Part shown: positions 18,909 to 26,268 of the stretch, piece by piece
Layout of the letters: every line of letters starts with the position of its first letter
How positions within the stretch are numbered: position 1 is the stretch's first letter
Source: Microcoleus sp. FACHB-68
GTDB lineage: Bacteria > Cyanobacteriota > Cyanobacteriia > Cyanobacteriales > Oscillatoriaceae
Length of the DNA: 64,000 nt
Direction: 5' to 3'
Assembly: GCF_014695715.1 (NCBI RefSeq)
Contig: NZ_JACJOT010000006.1
Location: 806,001 to 870,000 of the forward strand
The notes under the pieces: generated by a model
The model's input: the letters and a program-made list of their open reading frames with translations, nothing else
Told to the model about the DNA's origin: nothing
Databases searched by the model: none
Translations under genes and position numbers: made by a program

Positions 18909-20399
18909 TTAACCAGCTAAGGGAAAACCGGCTGCTAAAATCCAGCCGAAGAAAAGCGCACTTCCAATTCCATAACTCCACGCTTCATTAACTTGGGCAG
19001 CAGCCAATGAAAGAATGGCAATGATGACAGGAAAAACCGGCAGCAATAAAAACATAAAACCAAGTTGAACGAGGTAACAGGTTAAAAAGAAACCTCCCAC
19101 CAGCGCCACACTTTGCCCCAGCCACCATAAAATTCGGTTTCCAACTCCAGCATCTTGTTGCGATAAACCGGCAGCCAAAAACCAAGGGAAACAAGCCAAG
19201 GATAAAACCGGCCATAATTTTAATCGTGCCGGAATCAGCCACCATTGCAACCAAACCACCTGTGCCATTGCTCCAAATGCCACCCAAAGCAGCGCAAACA
19301 GCGCCACACCTAAAAGGGCATTTCGCAGGGTGGGACGCGGCAAACGACCGAGGAATGTCAGCCAAACGACGCCGCCGACCAAAAACCACAGGGCGACAGC
19401 ACCGCCTACCAACAAGCCTCCTACTACCAACAAGCCTTCTAGGTTCTCAGGGCTGTTGGTTCGACTGGCTAATGTTAGTACACCGATTGCCGCAACAGGG
19501 GCTAAAAGCAATCCTCCCCAGCTTTTGAGAGGACGCACCCTCGCCCTCGCCGCAAAGGTGGGATCTGCTAATATTGGCGAAATTGCGCTCAGCAAAAGCA
19601 ACCATGCCCCTAAGTGCAAGGCATACCAAATCATGCGCCGATCTGTATAGTTGTCGGTGTTTGGCAGATTGAACGCGGCATTGAGCCATGTTTTGGCAGC
19701 TTGGTGACTGGCGTTGCTGAAAAGAATTGTGATGTGCGCTACATTCGGAATGATTTGAAGCGATCGCGCCCTTGCTTGAGCAAAATTTGGATTTTCGCCA
19801 CCGGCAGCTCTTAACATCCACTGTGTATTCTCAACAAACCGGCCTTCCCAGCTGCCGGCTTGCAGTTGCAGGTTGCGCGGCGCTGCCGGTGTGACATTTG
19901 CGCTGGTGGGCGAAATTGCGACGGTTGCGGCAAAGCGGTTGACATTTGCGATGCCGGCTCTCATGACTGCACCGCCACCCATTAAATGCCCCAGCAGCGC
20001 CAAACGTGCGGGATCGACTTCGGGCTGTTCCACAAGCGCGGCGGCTGCAATATCGAGATCCCGTTGCAGCGAACCGTGTTCTAAGGATACTGGCAAGGAT
20101 GCTGGGAAGGATGCTGGGTTGGCTGCGTGACCTACAAAATCCCACAGCATTACAGCATAGCCGCTGTGTGCCAAAACGTGAGCGTAGCCTAGCATCGACT
20201 GCTTTGAGCCGGCATACCCGTGCGCCACTAACACTGCCGGTGCTTTCTGCGCCTCTTGGGGTGCCATGTAAAGCAGGGGCACTCCCTCTCGTTCGAGCGA
20301 TCGCACGATCAGCCCATTCCGCGCCGCCGCAATTCCCCACCAGGAAAGCACGATCAACACAAGGCTTACAAGGAGCAAAAACCAGCGCCGGCGATTCAT
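18909..20399 (-). CDS. Membrane-anchored alpha/beta-hydrolase-like protein, nucleophile missing
   Basis: A protein of 496 residues counted from MNRRRWFLLLV at 20399. The frame is open to 20462, but those extra 21 codons read into a heptamer-repeat remnant and are probably untranslated. The N-terminus has a signal anchor, then an alpha/beta-hydrolase domain (about 35-260) with VLVAHGYAGSKQ (oxyanion) and LALLGHLMGGG. In this family the last motif is normally GHSMGG with the nucleophilic Ser; here the codon is TTA (Leu), one base from TCA. A candidate catalytic His is in NVAHITIL. The C-terminal half has about seven hydrophobic segments. It is either a non-catalytic family member or a recently inactivated enzyme. 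Confidence 0.75.
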   Translation of the reverse strand: MNRRRWFLLLVSLVLIVLSWWGIAAARNGLIVRSLEREGVPLLYMAPQEAQKAPAVLVAHGYAGSKQSMLGYAHVLAHSGYAVMLWDFVGHAANPASFPASLPVSLEHGSLQRDLDIAAAALVEQPEVDPARLALLGHLMGGGAVMRAGIANVNRFAATVAISPTSANVTPAAPRNLQLQAGSWEGRFVENTQWMLRAAGGENPNFAQARARSLQIIPNVAHITILFSNASHQAAKTWLNAAFNLPNTDNYTDRRMIWYALHLGAWLLLLSAISPILADPTFAARARVRPLKSWGGLLLAPVAAIGVLTLASRTNSPENLEGLLVVGGLLVGGAVALWFLVGGVVWLTFLGRLPRPTLRNALLGVALFALLWVAFGAMAQVVWLQWWLIPARLKLWPVLSLACFPWFLAAGLSQQDAGVGNRILWWLGQSVALVGGFFLTCYLVQLGFMFLLLPVFPVIIAILSLAAAQVNEAWSYGIGSALFFGWILAAGFPLAG

Positions 20400-20411
20400 A
20401 TTATTAAGGGA

Positions 20412-20453
20412 GGGCATGGGGCATGGGGCACTTGTACTGAGCGAAGTCGAAGT
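20412..20453. repeat. Short heptamer remnant plus ACTGAGCGAAGTCGAAGT repeat
   Basis: GGGCATGGGGCATGGGGCA is a reverse-orientation remnant of the heptamer family. It is followed by ACTGAGCGAAGTCGAAGT at 20436-20453, a motif that I know as a dispersed repeat in cyanobacterial genomes. Both lie just upstream of the hydrolase gene. Confidence 0.55.
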
Positions 20454-20516
20454 ATTGGGCACTTACGCTTTATTTTCACTGAGTTATGTTAATCATCTAC
20501 GCTTAAGTAGTGATTG

Positions 20517-20550
20517 GTTGCATTACTCCTCCCCTTGCGGGGACTAAAAC
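20517..20550. repeat. Single CRISPR-repeat-like sequence
   Basis: A 34-base stretch begins GTTGCATTAC, contains the hairpin CCCCTTGCGGGG and ends GGGACTAAAAC. This layout (GTTGC start, GC hairpin, AAAC end) is that of many cyanobacterial CRISPR repeats, but only one copy is present. It is unrelated to the array repeat at 29 kb. It could be a relic of a lost array or a chance match. Confidence 0.3.
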
Positions 20551-20618
20551 AGTGGTAGACATAGCCGTTTATTGTTACTTTAGGCTCTGTGGTTTGCCGC
20601 AGCCCTTCTTCCGGCGAG

Positions 20619-20921
20619 TCATTGACGAAACTCTTCTAGCTCAGGTATCCCTGCTGGTTCATCAGGGCAAAACTCAAACACTATTTTGAACCTAATTTTT
20701 CCTTTAACCCAAGAAGAAGCACCAACTTTTAAAAGTCGGCTTTCTACACCCTCAGCCATCCAGGCTGGTTGCCCTGTCACCTGACGCGTTAAAGAATCAC
20801 TTAAAAACTTTGATAAGCTACCTGTTATGTGAACTTTAGCAGGATTGTTACCAGTAATAACAACCCCTGATTCTTCTGTAGAGAAGACGTGTTCCTCTCC
20901 TTCCAACTGTTCAAATGGCAT
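20619..20921 (-). CDS. KGK domain protein, copy 1
   Basis: A small protein of 100 residues with the WVKGKIRFKIVFEFCPDEP motif that defines the cyanobacterial KGK family; its function is unknown. I set the start at ATG 20921 (MPFEQLEGEEHVF) because AAGGA lies six bases upstream. A longer frame to 20975 would place that Shine-Dalgarno inside the coding region. The protein is mainly beta-type, with a variable middle and the conserved KGK segment before the C-terminus. It is a tandem paralogue of the next gene at 21024-21332: both start MPFE, both end in EEFRQ/DEFRQ, and the DNA upstream of both is nearly identical. Confidence 0.8.
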   Translation of the reverse strand: MPFEQLEGEEHVFSTEESGVVITGNNPAKVHITGSLSKFLSDSLTRQVTGQPAWMAEGVESRLLKVGASSWVKGKIRFKIVFEFCPDEPAGIPELEEFRQ

Positions 20922-21023
20922 TGCTGTTCCTTGCTGTAAGGGATAGAGGCTTGGGGCTGCCACCCGCGAAGTCATCCAAAATTGTTACACTTGGTCAAAC
21001 GCTAAATCATTACTGACGCACGG

Positions 21024-21332
21024 TTACTGACGAAACTCATCTAGCCCGGAGGCAGGGAGAGCTGGAGTTTCGGGTTCATCAGGGCAAAATTCAAAAAGAA
21101 GCCTGAGCCTAATTTTTCCTTTGACCCATTGAGAGCTTCCGAGCTTTAGGAGTCTTGCTGGCCTACCCTCATCTGTCAAACGCTTGTCAGCTATTACACT
21201 GTTCAAGAAAAGATTATCTAGACTTTTTATCAGCCTGCTTACTATTTGAATTCTCTCTAACGAGAGGCGGATTTCACCCGGACTGTATATCTCAAGAATA
21301 TTCTCGGCATCTTCCAATGGTTCAAATGGCAT
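21024..21332 (-). CDS. KGK domain protein, copy 2
   Basis: A 102-residue paralogue of the KGK protein at 20619-20921. It has MPFEPLEDAENIL at the N-terminus, WVKGKIRLRLLFEFCPDEP near residue 72 and DEFRQ at the end. The start at 21332 again follows AAGGA by six bases. The central part differs strongly from copy 1, so the duplication is not very recent, although the leader DNA of about 55 bases before each start is almost unchanged. About 100 bases separate the genes, and they may be co-transcribed. Confidence 0.8.
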   Translation of the reverse strand: MPFEPLEDAENILEIYSPGEIRLSLERIQIVSRLIKSLDNLFLNSVIADKRLTDEGRPARLLKLGSSQWVKGKIRLRLLFEFCPDEPETPALPASGLDEFRQ

Positions 21333-21618
21333 TGCTGTTCCTTGCTGTAAGGGATAAAGGGTTGGGGCTGCCACCCTGAAGCTATCCAAAATTATCCCAT
21401 TCCGTTAGAGCAACTTTTGAGTTTGATGTGGCCTCTCAAATATCAGAGCCATATAGATTTTCCTTATAGGAATAGCTGGAATGCTTGATTTTCCGTTGCA
21501 GACAGCCCGCTCCATTCATAAGCTTGACTGATTACTTAGCATTTTCCGTTGCAAGCGCTTACAGTGAAAGGATTCCGCTATTGCTCTAATATCAAAAGAG
21601 CAACACTGGTGTTATTTT

Positions 21619-21819
21619 GTGAAGAACAACCGCAACGGCCAATCTACAATTTTATGGAGTGACCAGTTCGAGAAGCTGCTTGCCAGTTCGCAGCCCAAGT
21701 ACAAATTGCTTTGGGCTATTTGCTACTACACGTCCTGTCGAATCAGTGAAGCGCTCCAACTGGCGATAATCAGCGAGACCGAACTGCCTGACAGCGGTTA
21801 TTTATTTCCCGGTAGCTAG
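21619..21819 (+). pseudogene. Tyrosine recombinase (phage integrase) remnant
   Basis: A 66-codon frame contains YKLLWAICYYTSCRISEALQL, which matches the helix with the first catalytic Arg (RISEAL) of tyrosine recombinases. It is followed at once by LPDSGYLFPG, which in full-length integrases lies tens of residues later, before the His-x-x-Arg box. The segment between is missing and the frame stops soon after. The His, second Arg and Tyr residues are absent. This is an internally deleted, truncated copy. It suggests a past mobile element near the KGK pair. Confidence 0.7.
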
Positions 21820-21972
21820 GTTTAAGAAAACCTGATTTTAAGGTGACAACGTTAAATAGATTATGAAACAAAAGTTTGTATTTTTCGAGCAAAAATACTG
21901 TTAGCAAATAAATAAGCTAGAGAAACAAAAAACTATCTTCTGTAACTCTTACGCCTTTATCTAACTATCAGT

Positions 21973-22689
21973 TTAGGCGTGAATTGTCCCATCAGGCAGA
22001 ATTGCTCCGGTTAACTTTGCTCCAGTTAATTTTACCAAAATTCGATCTCTCGATCCGACTTTTGCGCCTCTGAGATCGGCTCCGCTGAGATCAGCTCCAC
22101 TGAAATCGGCTCCCACTAAATTAGCGTCTCGTAAATTTGCATTTTTGAGAGAAGCTTGCAGCAAATTTGCTCGGAATAAATTTGCTCTTTCCAAATTTGC
22201 TCCATTCAAATTTACTTTGTGCATAAAAGCATCACTTAAATTTGCATCACTCAAATTTGCATCACTCAAATTTCTTCCTGATAGATCCCTTTCTTGCAAA
22301 TTTGCTCCCTTAAAATCTCGTCCACTCAAATCAGAACTCGGTTTTTTTTCTTGATATTGAGGTTCAGAGGAATAGTGAGATGAATATTGAGAGGATTTTT
22401 GCCTTTCTCTTTGATAGTAAGAACGTGAGGGTTCGCGCTCTTTATTTGAATTTGACTGTGGCTGACTTTTTTGAGTTTTACCTTGTCGTCTGGCTGAGCG
22501 CAATTTATCCCGCGCATGGTTAATTTCTTTTAATTTATCTTCAGCTTTTTGTTGCAGCCTGGGATTATCTTTAGGAATGCGATCAGGATGCCAAACAAAC
22601 ACTAAGTCTTTATAGGCTTGATTCACTTCTTCAACAGAAGCACCAGGTTCAAGGCCGAGAATTCTATACGATTGCTCTAACTCATCCAT
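21973..22689 (-). CDS. DnaJ domain and pentapeptide repeat fusion protein
   Basis: A 238-residue protein. Residues 4-68 are a J domain (YRILGLEPGASVEEVNQAYKDLVFVWHPDR) with the essential HPD motif, so it can be expected to stimulate an Hsp70 ATPase. Residues 69-120 are a Ser/Gln/Lys-rich linker. Residues 121-230 are pentapeptide repeats of the A(D/N)Lxx type (LSDANLSDANLSDAFMHKVNLNGANLERANL), which fold as a right-handed beta-helix and probably bind a client or partner. The gene is 78 bases upstream in order from glpK on the same strand, with no evident functional link. Confidence 0.9.
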   Translation of the reverse strand: MDELEQSYRILGLEPGASVEEVNQAYKDLVFVWHPDRIPKDNPRLQQKAEDKLKEINHARDKLRSARRQGKTQKSQPQSNSNKEREPSRSYYQRERQKSSQYSSHYSSEPQYQEKKPSSDLSGRDFKGANLQERDLSGRNLSDANLSDANLSDAFMHKVNLNGANLERANLFRANLLQASLKNANLRDANLVGADFSGADLSGADLRGAKVGSRDRILVKLTGAKLTGAILPDGTIHA

Positions 22690-22766
22690 TACATCACCAT
22701 CACTTCATAATAAGTGCGATATTTTTTACTTCTTAATTTCTTAATACCGGCCATTCTAAAAATTCG

Positions 22767-24284
22767 TTATTGAACCCAGGATTTCGATCTTTTAACCGCT
22801 TCACACCACTTGCTGAAACTTTCCTGCGCCGGCATCATTCCTGCACCTGGATAAAACGTTTTGTCAATTTGACAAGAATCTGTTAGCGCTGTATAATCTT
22901 TCCAAAAACCAACGGCTAAACCGGCAGCAAAAGCAGCGCCTTGAGCGGAAGCATCGAGGAGGACGGGACGTTCCACGGGTATCCCTAAAACATCGGCTTG
23001 AAATTGCATTAAAAAGTTATTTTGACACGCTCCTCCGTCTACTTTTAAAGTGGTGATATCTGTGCCGCTATCTTGATTAATTGCCTGGACAACTTCTTTA
23101 ACTTGGAAAGCGATCGCCTCGACTACGGAACGCACGAGATGTTCTCGCTGTACGCCGGCGGTGATGCCAAAAAATGCGCCTCTGGCGTTCATATCCCAAT
23201 GGGGTGCGCCTAAACCGCTGAGTGCCGGCACAAAGTAAACGCCTCCGTTATCAGCGACTCGCTGCGCCATCATTTCAGTATCAGCCGCCGCTGTAATCAG
23301 TTTAATGCCATCTCGCAACCACTGCACGCAAGCGCCGGTGGTAAACATACTGCCTTCTAAAGCATAGCCGGTTTGAATTTTTTGATCGGTTCCTATCTGT
23401 GTCCAGGCAACTGTTGAGAGAAGTTGGTATTGAGAACGTGTGACTTTGTTGCCGGTATGAGCGACTAAAAAGCTGCCGGTTCCGTAGGTGCATTTTGACA
23501 AACCCGGACGATCACAACCGTGAGCGAAGAGTGAGGCTTGCTGATCTCCTAAAATGGCTGTGATGGGAATTTCTGCGCCTAATAATTCTGCTAGAGTGTG
23601 TCCGAAGAGTCCCAAAGATGCCTGGATTTCTGGCATGAAATGCGGGGGAATTTCAAATAATTCTAGCAATTTTTTATCCCAATCTTGCTCAGCCAAATTC
23701 ATTAGCATTGTGCGGCTGGCATTGCTGTGATCGGTGGCGTGGGTTTTGCCGCCGGTGAGATTCCAAAGAATCCAGGTATCGATGGTGCCGGCAATTATAT
23801 TATCGAGGTCAATCGGCGGATATTCCTGCTTAATATGTTCGAGCAACCAAGCTATTTTTGTGGCGGAAAAATAGGCGTCAATAAATAAGCCGGTGCGTTC
23901 GTAAATCTCTACTGCATGACCTTGCTCAGTTAATTGTTGACACAGGGGTGCAGTGCGCCGGTCTTGCCAAACGATGGCATTATACAGCGGTCGCCCTGTT
24001 ATTTTATCCCACAAAAGACAGGTTTCTCGCTGTACGCTTAACCCAATTGCTGCGACATCTTTTGCAGTGACTCCCGCTTTCTGCAAAGCTGTTTGCATTG
24101 CCCAACAGGTATCTAGCCAAATTTCTCTCGGATCGTGTTCTAACCAACCGGGCTGGGGGTAATATTGCGTTAACTCTTTGTAAGCAGAACTAACGACGCT
24201 TCCTTCCCGATTAAACAGGATGGCGCGGTTGCCGGTGGTTCCGAGGTCTAGGGCAAGAACGTAAGCGGGAGCAAATGCACTCAT
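22767..24284 (-). CDS. glpK: Glycerol kinase
   Basis: A 505-residue FGGY-family carbohydrate kinase that phosphorylates glycerol to glycerol 3-phosphate. Length and motifs match bacterial GlpK: VLALDLGTTGNRAILF at the N-terminus, GWLEHDPREIW, SVQRETCLLWDKITGRPLYNAIVWQDRRT, GTIDTWILWNLTGGKTHATDHSNASRTML, AILGDQQASLFAH, CTYGTGSFLVAHTG and DGGACQNNFLMQFQADVLG. The catalytic Asp is in GDQQ. No glycerol facilitator or GlpD gene is adjacent. It is divergent from the MATE exporter across 305 bases. Confidence 0.97.
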   Translation of the reverse strand: MSAFAPAYVLALDLGTTGNRAILFNREGSVVSSAYKELTQYYPQPGWLEHDPREIWLDTCWAMQTALQKAGVTAKDVAAIGLSVQRETCLLWDKITGRPLYNAIVWQDRRTAPLCQQLTEQGHAVEIYERTGLFIDAYFSATKIAWLLEHIKQEYPPIDLDNIIAGTIDTWILWNLTGGKTHATDHSNASRTMLMNLAEQDWDKKLLELFEIPPHFMPEIQASLGLFGHTLAELLGAEIPITAILGDQQASLFAHGCDRPGLSKCTYGTGSFLVAHTGNKVTRSQYQLLSTVAWTQIGTDQKIQTGYALEGSMFTTGACVQWLRDGIKLITAAADTEMMAQRVADNGGVYFVPALSGLGAPHWDMNARGAFFGITAGVQREHLVRSVVEAIAFQVKEVVQAINQDSGTDITTLKVDGGACQNNFLMQFQADVLGIPVERPVLLDASAQGAAFAAGLAVGFWKDYTALTDSCQIDKTFYPGAGMMPAQESFSKWCEAVKRSKSWVQ

Positions 24285-24589
24285 CTTGAGCTATGTTCAC
24301 TGTGGGTTTTTCTACTATAACTTTTCTGCCGGCACTCGATTGCAGAAGTCCTGACTATTTATGTTAAAATTAATAATTCAGGATAAATATTTTAACATAT
24401 CTCTCAAAATAAATTACTATTGAATACCCTTGTTTATTAAAAACTATCAATTTCTTGAACTAAGTTTTTAAAATTTGATTTTTTGTTAACCAAAGATGTT
24501 GAGGATAGTCTGCCGGCAGGTAGACACAGATAAACTTGATTTGAGTAATAATTTAAAGTTGGCTTTGAAGATTTTTGTTAATTTGATCC
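24285..24589. promoter_or_regulatory. Divergent glpK/MATE promoter region with an inverted repeat
   Basis: The 305-base AT-rich gap must hold promoters for both glpK and the MATE gene. ATGTTAAAAT (24361-24370) and its exact complement ATTTTAACAT (24389-24398) form an inverted repeat with an 18-base centre. It could be an operator, but no regulator is known, and AT-rich DNA produces such pairs by chance fairly often. Confidence 0.4.
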
Positions 24590-26008
24590 ATGTTTTCCAA
24601 AAAACTAAGCTTTAGAAACCTTAGGTTTATATCAAAAGTCTTAGCCGAAGCTAAAGCTTGTCTGTTACTGGCGATTCCTTTAGCGGCGGCACAACTCGCA
24701 CAAGCCGGCACTAACTTTTTCGACACAGTCATGATGGGGTTACTGGGAAGTCAAAGTTTAGCTGCCGGTGCTTTGGGTGCAGTCACTTTCTCTGCATTGA
24801 TGTTAATTAGCACCGGCATTGTTTCTTCTGTTGGTATTCTCGCGGCAGTTGCGGATGGTGCCGGCGAATCAAAGCAAGTGAGTTGTGTTGCCGTACAGGG
24901 ACTTTGGCTATCAATTGCCTTATCTATTCCCTTTATGCTGTTAATTTGGAATATGGGGCCAATTTTGCGGCAGTTTGGTCAAGAACCCAGCAATGTTATT
25001 TTAGCAGAAAGTTATCTCCGTGCGATTGTTTGGGGATTCCCTGCAAGCATGGGATTTGCTGTTTTAAAAAATGTAGTTTCCGCGCTTAACCGGCCTAGAG
25101 TTGTGATGGTGATTATGGTAGGCGGCGTGTTTTTAAATGTTGCAGCAAATTATGTCCTCATGTTCGGTTTATGGGGTTTACCGGCTCTCGGTTTAGCCGG
25201 CATTGGATGGGGAAGCACACTGAGTTACTGGGTGATGTTTGCCACGGCAGTCGGTTTTGTGAGTTTCAATGAACATTTCAAAAGTTACCAGATTTTTCCT
25301 TATTTTCATCAGTTTAATCGTCGAACATTTTGGGAAATCTTTCAAATTGGCTGGCCCATTGGGCTGCTATTTACATTTGAGGCGGGATTGTTTGCAGCGA
25401 CGACTTTTTTGATGGGATATTTAGGAACGGTTACTTTAGCGGCACATCAAATCGCTTTGCAGACTGCTGCCATGACGTTTATGGTGCCGGTTGGAATTTC
25501 CTATGCCACGACGATTAGGGTTGGGCAAAGCATTGGGAAAAATGATCCGAAGGGCGCTCAACAAGCGGGATATGTCGGCATTGCTATCGGTGCGATTTTT
25601 ATGGGAATGATGGCTGTGATTTTTTGGATATTTCCTGAGAGAATTGTTGGGATTTATCTGAATGTTAAAGCTCCAGAAAATTTAGAGGTTGTTAAACTTG
25701 CGATTTCTCTTTTAGGAGTCGCCGCGATGTTTCAAATATTTGATGGCATTCAAGTGATTGCTGCCGGCGCTTTGCGGGGATTAAAGGATACGAGGGTTCC
25801 TATGTTGATTGGGGTTTTTGCTTACTGGATTGTGGGCTTTGTTAGTGGGTATATGATGGGTATTTATCTGGATTGGGGTGGGGTTGGTTTGTGGGGTGGT
25901 TTGGCTTTGGGGTTGGCTTTTGCGAGTGGTATTTTAAGTTGGCGTTTTCGTCATTTGGTTCTGCGGATGAGTAAGGAAGATTTTTTAACCGCAGATGAAC
26001 GCAGATAA
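24590..26008 (+). CDS. MATE family multidrug/metabolite exporter
   Basis: A 472-residue inner-membrane antiporter with twelve predicted helices, of the NorM-like MATE group. Family marks are PLAAAQLAQAGTNFFDTVMMGLLGSQSLAAGALG at the N-terminus, an equivalent segment (PIGLLFTFEAGLFAATTFLMGYLG) at the start of the second half near residue 260, and VPVGISYATTIRVGQSIGKND. It probably exports cationic compounds in exchange for Na+ or H+; the substrate is unknown. The last residues (FLTADERR) are encoded by a dispersed ACGCAGATG repeat that begins inside the gene, so the C-terminus has been rewritten by repeat insertion. Confidence 0.92.
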   Translation: MFSKKLSFRNLRFISKVLAEAKACLLLAIPLAAAQLAQAGTNFFDTVMMGLLGSQSLAAGALGAVTFSALMLISTGIVSSVGILAAVADGAGESKQVSCVAVQGLWLSIALSIPFMLLIWNMGPILRQFGQEPSNVILAESYLRAIVWGFPASMGFAVLKNVVSALNRPRVVMVIMVGGVFLNVAANYVLMFGLWGLPALGLAGIGWGSTLSYWVMFATAVGFVSFNEHFKSYQIFPYFHQFNRRTFWEIFQIGWPIGLLFTFEAGLFAATTFLMGYLGTVTLAAHQIALQTAAMTFMVPVGISYATTIRVGQSIGKNDPKGAQQAGYVGIAIGAIFMGMMAVIFWIFPERIVGIYLNVKAPENLEVVKLAISLLGVAAMFQIFDGIQVIAAGALRGLKDTRVPMLIGVFAYWIVGFVSGYMMGIYLDWGGVGLWGGLALGLAFASGILSWRFRHLVLRMSKEDFLTADERR

Positions 26009-26244
26009 ACGCAGATGAATACAGATGGAAAGGATAGTTTGTTTGTGGGTGCCGGCAGATTAAGATTTTTAACCGCAGATGATAGCGCAGCGTGGCGTTA
26101 GCCATACGCAGATGAACGCAGATGATAGCGCAGCGTGCCGTTAGGCATAAAGGATAGTTTGTTTGTGGGTGCCGGCAGATTAAGATTTTTAACCGCAGAT
26201 GCACGCAGATAAACGCAGATGAAGAGGATAGTTTGTTTGTGGGT
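25987..26244. repeat. Nested ACGCAGATG repeat block
   Basis: The core units AACCGCAGATG and AACGCAGATAAACGCAGATG recur several times. A larger unit containing AGGATAGTTTGTTTGTGGGT, GCCGGCAGATTAAGATTTTT and AACCGCAGATG repeats with a period of 120 bases (26030 and 26150); a partial third copy is at 26225. Within the first large unit a 25-base insert, GATAGCGCAGCGTGGCGTTA plus GCCATA, is placed between core units and occurs twice. The block separates convergent genes. Confidence 0.85.
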
Positions 26245-26268
26245 AGTTGTGGAAGGATGTAGATAAGG

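Noticed and set aside
20400-20462. Longer N-terminus for the hydrolase-like protein
   Set aside because: The extra residues include APCPMPSL from a heptamer remnant; MNRRRW followed by a hydrophobic anchor is a better start.
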